The notes beneath the pieces were generated by a model, which saw only the letters and a list, made by a program, of their open reading frames with translations, made no database searches and was not told the origin of the DNA. A stretch of DNA of 10,597 bases. It comes from Geobacteraceae bacterium. Its GTDB lineage: Bacteria; Desulfobacterota; Desulfuromonadia; Desulfuromonadales; Desulfuromonadaceae. Below, piece by piece: positions 7,620-10,597 of the stretch (its first letter is position 1; every line of letters begins with the position of its first letter). The DNA lies in contig JAIVHC010000011.1 in NCBI GenBank assembly GCA_020201305.1, forward strand, positions 1-10,597, written 5' to 3'. A program made the position numbers and the translations under genes.

Positions 7620-8780
7620 ATGCTTAAAGTATCTCCATGGAGAGCATTCCGTATTGCTGTGGTTCTCATATCAGTGCTGCTCTGCATGGGTGGTTGCGCT
7701 CCGCCTCCTGAACCTGAAGGGATAGAGGATGCGTCGGCAGCATTCCAGAGCAGTTGGACACAACTCCCCGGGTGGGAGGAGGACAACCATGCCGAGGCAC
7801 TGCAGGCTTTCCAGTACAGCTGTAGCGCACTCAAATACCGGGAGAAGTGGAAAGATGTATGTGTGAGCGCGGTGGCCGTGGGACATGAGCCGGATGCCAT
7901 CCGCACCTTTTTTGAGGACAACTTCAACCCCTGGCAACTTCAGAACGCCGATGAGAGCAGGGAAGGGACCATAACTGGTTACTATGTACCCGACATCGAT
8001 GCGCGGCGTGAACCTGATGCTGCCTATCGTCATCCTATCTTTTCCCGCCCCGACGATATGCTTGTGATCGACCTGGCTTCGGTATATCCGGAACTGGGAA
8101 AATACCGTCTGCGCGGGCGTGTCGAGGCTGGGCGAGTGGTGCCCTACTGGGATCGCGCCGCCATTGAGGCAGAGCCGGCGCGGATGGACGCTGATCCGCT
8201 GTTCTGGGTACGCGACCCGGTGGAGTTGTTTTTCCTGCATATCCAGGGTTCAGGGCGGGTCAATCTTGCGGATGGGAGCAAGGTGATGATCAACTATGCG
8301 GATCAGAATGGCCATCCGTATCGCTCCATCGGCAAGCTGCTGCTCGAACGCAATGAGATGACCCGTGACCAGATGTCGATGCAGAATATTGCACGCTGGG
8401 GAAGAGAGAATCCGCATAAGATTGATACCCTCCTCAATGAAAATCCCAGCTATGTATTTTTTACGCCCCAATCCATGGCGGCCCAAACCCCTCCGGGAGC
8501 CCAGGGCGTGCCTCTGACGCCGCGGCGCAGTCTCGCAGTGGATCGCAGCTATGTGCCCCTGGGGGCTCCGGTATATGTTGATACACGTTGGCCGCGTGAA
8601 GACAGACCCTTGCAGCGCCTCATGGTGGCACAGGATACCGGTGGTGCCATCAAAGGCAGGGTACGGGGTGACTTCTTCTGGGGCGTCGGCGCTGAAGCCG
8701 GCTGGCATGCCGGGGCGATGAAGTATCCGGGACGGATGTGGATGCTGCTTCCCAAAGGACTTACCCCCGCAGAGATATAG
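7620..8780 (+). CDS. mltA: Membrane-bound lytic murein transglycosylase A (MltA), lipoprotein
   Basis: MltA cleaves the glycan strands of peptidoglycan to 1,6-anhydromuropeptides and is anchored in the outer membrane by a lipid-modified cysteine. With the ATG at 7620 the precursor is 386 aa. It has a basic n-region (MLKVSPWRAFR), a hydrophobic stretch (IAVVLISVLL) and a lipobox-like MGGC, so Cys26 would be lipidated. The +2 residue is Ala, consistent with outer-membrane sorting. The MltA domain shows ITGYYVP (118-124), DPVELFFLHIQGSG (199-212) and LLNENPSYVFF. The C-terminal 3D domain shows AQDTGGAIKG (337-346) and GDFFWG (350-355). Asp339 and Asp351 correspond to the conserved aspartates, the second being the likely catalytic acid. 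In-frame starts also exist at 7557 (GTG), 7560 and 7593. None has a good Shine-Dalgarno, and 7620 was chosen for the compact signal peptide. The gene is downstream of priA on the same strand, probably in one transcript. Confidence 0.93.
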   Translation: MLKVSPWRAFRIAVVLISVLLCMGGCAPPPEPEGIEDASAAFQSSWTQLPGWEEDNHAEALQAFQYSCSALKYREKWKDVCVSAVAVGHEPDAIRTFFEDNFNPWQLQNADESREGTITGYYVPDIDARREPDAAYRHPIFSRPDDMLVIDLASVYPELGKYRLRGRVEAGRVVPYWDRAAIEAEPARMDADPLFWVRDPVELFFLHIQGSGRVNLADGSKVMINYADQNGHPYRSIGKLLLERNEMTRDQMSMQNIARWGRENPHKIDTLLNENPSYVFFTPQSMAAQTPPGAQGVPLTPRRSLAVDRSYVPLGAPVYVDTRWPREDRPLQRLMVAQDTGGAIKGRVRGDFFWGVGAEAGWHAGAMKYPGRMWMLLPKGLTPAEI

Positions 8781-8790
8781 GAAAATGACG

Positions 8791-9058
8791 ATGCCCGAAG
8801 AGAATTCTGAACCTGAGTTCAAGGCTACTGCCGCAGGTTGATGACCTTGAAGCGTTGCGGCGTATCCGTGTGTTGGAAGAGGAGCGCGGCATCACTTCCA
8901 GCCGCGGAGCAAAGGTGATGATGGTCAGCGCTCTGGATGATCCTAAAAATATCGTTACCGCATTTAAGGGATTGTGTGACGCCTACGTGGTCAAGCTGGT
9001 AGATAAAGCAGCAATGCTCAAGAAACTCAAGGAGATCGGTTGCACTCCGACCCGTTAG
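8791..9058 (+). pseudogene. Decayed CheY-like response regulator (receiver domain) remnant
   Basis: Two pieces of one former gene are visible. The 5' piece begins at ATG 8791, with AGGA at the mltA stop as ribosome binding site, and encodes MPEENSEPEFKATAAG before a TGA at 8839-8841. The 3' piece, in another frame from about 8837 to the TAG at 9056-9058, encodes VDDLEALRRIRVLEEERGI, then KVMMVSALDDPKNIVTAF and DAYVVKLVDKAAMLKKLKEI. This is the second half of a receiver domain: helix 3, strand 4 and the strand 5 lysine. The first half with the acidic pocket and phospho-acceptor Asp is absent, so about 60 codons appear deleted and the frame is broken. Two further deviations fit decay: the usual Asp-Gly after the phosphorylation loop reads Asp-Asp, and the near-invariant Lys-Pro reads Lys-Leu (CTG at 8996-8998). 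A short protein from the TTG at 8855 is possible but unlikely. Confidence 0.7.
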
Positions 9059-9092
9059 AAAAAGAAAAGGCGCGCACCCTTGGGTGCGCGCC
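9059..9092 (-). terminator. Intrinsic terminator of the quinone oxidoreductase gene
   Basis: A perfect 11-bp inverted repeat (GGCGCGCACCC at 9069-9079 and its complement at 9082-9092) forms a very stable GC-rich hairpin. Read leftward, it is followed at once by TTTTCTTTTT (9068 down to 9059), a classic intrinsic terminator for the leftward gene ending at 9113. Read rightward, it is followed only by a distant TTTTCT near 9110, so termination of the priA-mltA transcript there is less certain, although the hairpin lies right behind the response-regulator remnant. Confidence 0.85.
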
Positions 9093-9112
9093 CGGTGTGC
9101 TACGTTGCTTTT

Positions 9113-10105
9113 CTATAGATCAGCTATTTTAAGCACAATCTTGCCGAAGTGCTTATCATCTTCCATCATCTGGTGCGCATCCGCAACTTCATCAATGCTG
9201 AACTCGCGCTCAATCATGGGGACAATGGTACGATCTGCGAACTTCGGCAGCGCGCGGCGGGAGAATTCGGCAATAATCTGCCCTTTTTCCTCCACCGGGC
9301 GTGAACGCAGTACCGAGCCGATGATCTGCTGGCGCTTAACCATCATCAGAGCCAGGTTCAATTCCGCCTTGATGCCGCTGATAATACCGATAACGATCAG
9401 TTTGCCCTTATAGCCCAGGGATTTCATATTGGGGCCGAGGTATTTAGCGCCCACATGATCCAGGATGACATCTACACCCTTCTTCTGCGTAAATTCCTTC
9501 ACCACGTCGGTAAAGTCCGGGGTCTTGGTGTAGTCAATTACCAGATCAACCCCGAGCTTCTTCACACGCTCAAGCTTTTCGGTGCTTGCAGTGACGATGA
9601 GCTTTGTAGTTGGAGTAAGCGCTTTAGAGAGTTGAATCCCCGCGGTGTTGACCCCGCCGCCCCCACCGTGGAGGATTGCGGTCTGTCCGTCCTGGAGCTC
9701 GCCGAGCATGAATACATTCAGAAACGCGGTGATGTAGCTTTCACATACACAGGCAGCTTCGGAAAAGCTCATACTCTCCGGAATCGGCATTAAGTGGTAG
9801 GCATAAGCCACTGCATACTCGGCGTAACCGCCACCTCCAACCAGAGCCATAACCCGATCCCCGGGTTCCCAGTCCTTCACCTCTGATCCTACTTCTTCAA
9901 TAATTCCCGCAACCTCGAGTCCGAGAATCTCAGAATCCCCCGCAGGGGGCGGGTAGTTGCCGGCGCGCTGTACCAGGTCCGGGCGGTTGATACTTGTAGC
10001 GGCTACCTTTATCAGGACTTCGTTGGCTTTGGGGGAGGGCTTGTCCACCTCGCCCACCGAGAGTACCTCCGTGCCGCCGAATCCATCCATTAATACGGCT
10101 TTCAT
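9113..10105 (-). CDS. Zinc-independent NAD(P)H quinone oxidoreductase, PIG3-type MDR superfamily
   Basis: This 330-aa cytosolic protein belongs to the medium-chain dehydrogenase/reductase superfamily, quinone oxidoreductase branch, which reduces quinones or related electrophilic carbonyls with NAD(P)H. The GroES-like N-terminal domain has SINRPDLVQRAGNYPPPAG (38-56) and LGLEVAGIIEEVG (61-73), as in PIG3-type enzymes. The structural and catalytic zinc ligands of alcohol dehydrogenases are absent. The nucleotide-binding loop is HGGGGGVNTAGIQL (146-159), a Gly-rich variant of the usual HGGASGVGTAAIQL. GSVLRSRP (263-270) and the C-terminal GKIVLKI (321-327) match the subgroup. The ATG at 10105 is fixed by a consensus AGGAGG with 8-base spacing. 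It is a single-gene unit with its own promoter candidate and a strong terminator. The physiological substrate cannot be read from the sequence. Confidence 0.92.
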   Translation of the reverse strand: MKAVLMDGFGGTEVLSVGEVDKPSPKANEVLIKVAATSINRPDLVQRAGNYPPPAGDSEILGLEVAGIIEEVGSEVKDWEPGDRVMALVGGGGYAEYAVAYAYHLMPIPESMSFSEAACVCESYITAFLNVFMLGELQDGQTAILHGGGGGVNTAGIQLSKALTPTTKLIVTASTEKLERVKKLGVDLVIDYTKTPDFTDVVKEFTQKKGVDVILDHVGAKYLGPNMKSLGYKGKLIVIGIISGIKAELNLALMMVKRQQIIGSVLRSRPVEEKGQIIAEFSRRALPKFADRTIVPMIEREFSIDEVADAHQMMEDDKHFGKIVLKIADL

Positions 10106-10113
10106 GTAATAAA

Positions 10114-10119
10114 CCTCCT
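10114..10119 (-). promoter_or_regulatory. Consensus ribosome binding site of the quinone oxidoreductase gene
   Basis: The reverse strand reads AGGAGG 8 bases before the ATG at 10105. It is the only full six-base Shine-Dalgarno I noticed in the window, which suggests efficient translation. Confidence 0.85.
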
Positions 10120-10131
10120 GTAGTTGAATGC

Positions 10132-10166
10132 AAAAAGGGGGGTAACTGCCTAAGATTGCAGCTACC
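10132..10166 (-). terminator. Terminator-like hairpin in the leader of the quinone oxidoreductase gene
   Basis: Read leftward, GGTAGCTGC (10158-10166) pairs with GCAGTTACC (10141-10149) around an 8-base loop. This gives a 9-bp stem with one G-U pair, followed by CCCC and TTTTT (10136-10132). It lies between the predicted promoter and the Shine-Dalgarno. It may end transcripts of the response-regulator gene to the right, or act as an attenuator for the quinone oxidoreductase. Four C residues between stem and T-run make it a non-standard terminator. Confidence 0.5.
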
Positions 10167-10176
10167 TGTTGTGTGA

Positions 10177-10205
10177 ATAGTTACAGAAATAGAACGCTGT
10201 GTCAA
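10177..10205 (-). promoter_or_regulatory. Predicted promoter of the quinone oxidoreductase gene
   Basis: The reverse strand carries a perfect TTGACA (10200-10205), a 17-base spacer ending in TGT (extended -10) and AACTAT (10177-10182). The -10 matches only 3 of 6, compensated by the TGn element. Transcription would start near 10170 and give a leader of about 65 bases containing the hairpin at 10141-10166. Confidence 0.5.
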
Positions 10206-10246
10206 TTATAGGGAAGATCTGCGCTTATGCAACCGCTTTTACTCCA

Positions 10247-10597
10247 TCAGGCGCAAAAGCGGTATCCCCTCCCGCGTACCGTGACAAAATGATGCGGGTG
10301 AGCCGGGTCGGCTTCGAAGTATTTGCGCAGGCGTACGATGAAGTTGTCCAGGGTCCGGGTTTCGGTGTCGGGCGCCATCCCCCACACCGCTTTGAGCAAA
10401 AAACCGCGCGACAGCACTTCCCCCTGATGTTCAATGAAAAGGCGCAGCATGCGCAATTCCAGTTCGGTGAGGGTAAATGTGGTGGAGGAGTCAGTGGCTT
10501 CACCGTTGTCAAGGTTGATATGCCACTGATCGAGTTCGAAGGTTTCATCAGCGGGCTTGGAGCGATACCACTCGGCACGGCGCAACATGCCGCTCAC
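10247..10597 (-). CDS. OmpR/PhoB-family response regulator, C-terminal DNA-binding domain (5' part outside window)
   Basis: The last 116 codons of a leftward gene enter from the right edge. The GTG at the edge is not believed to be the true start, because the first residues (SGMLRRAEWYRS) look like the linker that follows a receiver domain. The winged-helix effector domain is clear: TFTLTELELRMLRLFIEHQG forms the first helices, VLSRGFLLKAVWG the turn, TRTLDNFIVRLRKYFEADP the recognition helix, and FVTVRGRGYRF the C-terminal wing. The receiver with its phospho-acceptor Asp, and any partner histidine kinase, would lie outside the window. The stop lies 141 bp before the quinone oxidoreductase start codon. 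The two genes point the same way, so readthrough is possible unless the leader hairpin stops it. The signal and target genes cannot be inferred. Confidence 0.9.
   Translation of the reverse strand: MSGMLRRAEWYRSKPADETFELDQWHINLDNGEATDSSTTFTLTELELRMLRLFIEHQGEVLSRGFLLKAVWGMAPDTETRTLDNFIVRLRKYFEADPAHPHHFVTVRGRGYRFCA

Noticed and set aside
10232..10263. Perfect 9-bp inverted repeat (ACCGCTTTT and AAAAGCGGT, 14-base loop) at the end of the response-regulator gene
   Set aside because: There is no T-run after it on either strand, and it overlaps the last codons. A repeat of this size is expected about once by chance in a window this long, so I do not call it a terminator.

Overview
The window looks like ordinary chromosomal core DNA of a Gram-negative, moderately GC-rich bacterium. 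MltA with a lipoprotein signal implies an outer membrane. The type I-beta DAHP synthase, the style of the IclR and OmpR regulators, and the CheY-like remnant beside mltA resemble Desulfuromonadales/Geobacter-type bacteria (Desulfobacterota). That placement rests on remembered family resemblance, not on a search.

Layout, left to right. (1) The N-terminal part of an IclR-type regulator runs leftward off the edge. Upstream of it lies a gene-free stretch of about 480 bp with a near-consensus leftward sigma70-type promoter. (2) A leftward tRNA-modification pair, trmB (m7G46 methyltransferase) followed by truD (pseudouridine 13 synthase), overlaps by 16 bp. (3) Diverging from trmB is a tightly packed rightward series: an aroF-type DAHP synthase, an AGCS-family sodium:amino-acid symporter, priA (overlapping the symporter by 4 bp), mltA, and a decayed CheY-like receiver gene. 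(4) A perfect 11-bp hairpin separates this series from a convergent, leftward zinc-independent quinone oxidoreductase (PIG3 type). That gene has its own predicted promoter, a terminator-like hairpin in its leader and a consensus Shine-Dalgarno. (5) The C-terminal DNA-binding domain of an OmpR/PhoB response regulator enters from the right edge.

The genes cover housekeeping roles: tRNA modification, the first step of the shikimate pathway, amino-acid uptake, replication restart and peptidoglycan turnover. Most neighbours look grouped by packing rather than by a shared pathway, apart from trmB-truD and possibly aroF with the symporter.

I found no mobile element, CRISPR array, tRNA or rRNA, and no convincing novel multi-gene system. 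The observations most worth a second look are the internally deleted response-regulator remnant behind mltA, the possible attenuator ahead of the quinone oxidoreductase, and the long regulatory region ahead of the IclR gene.
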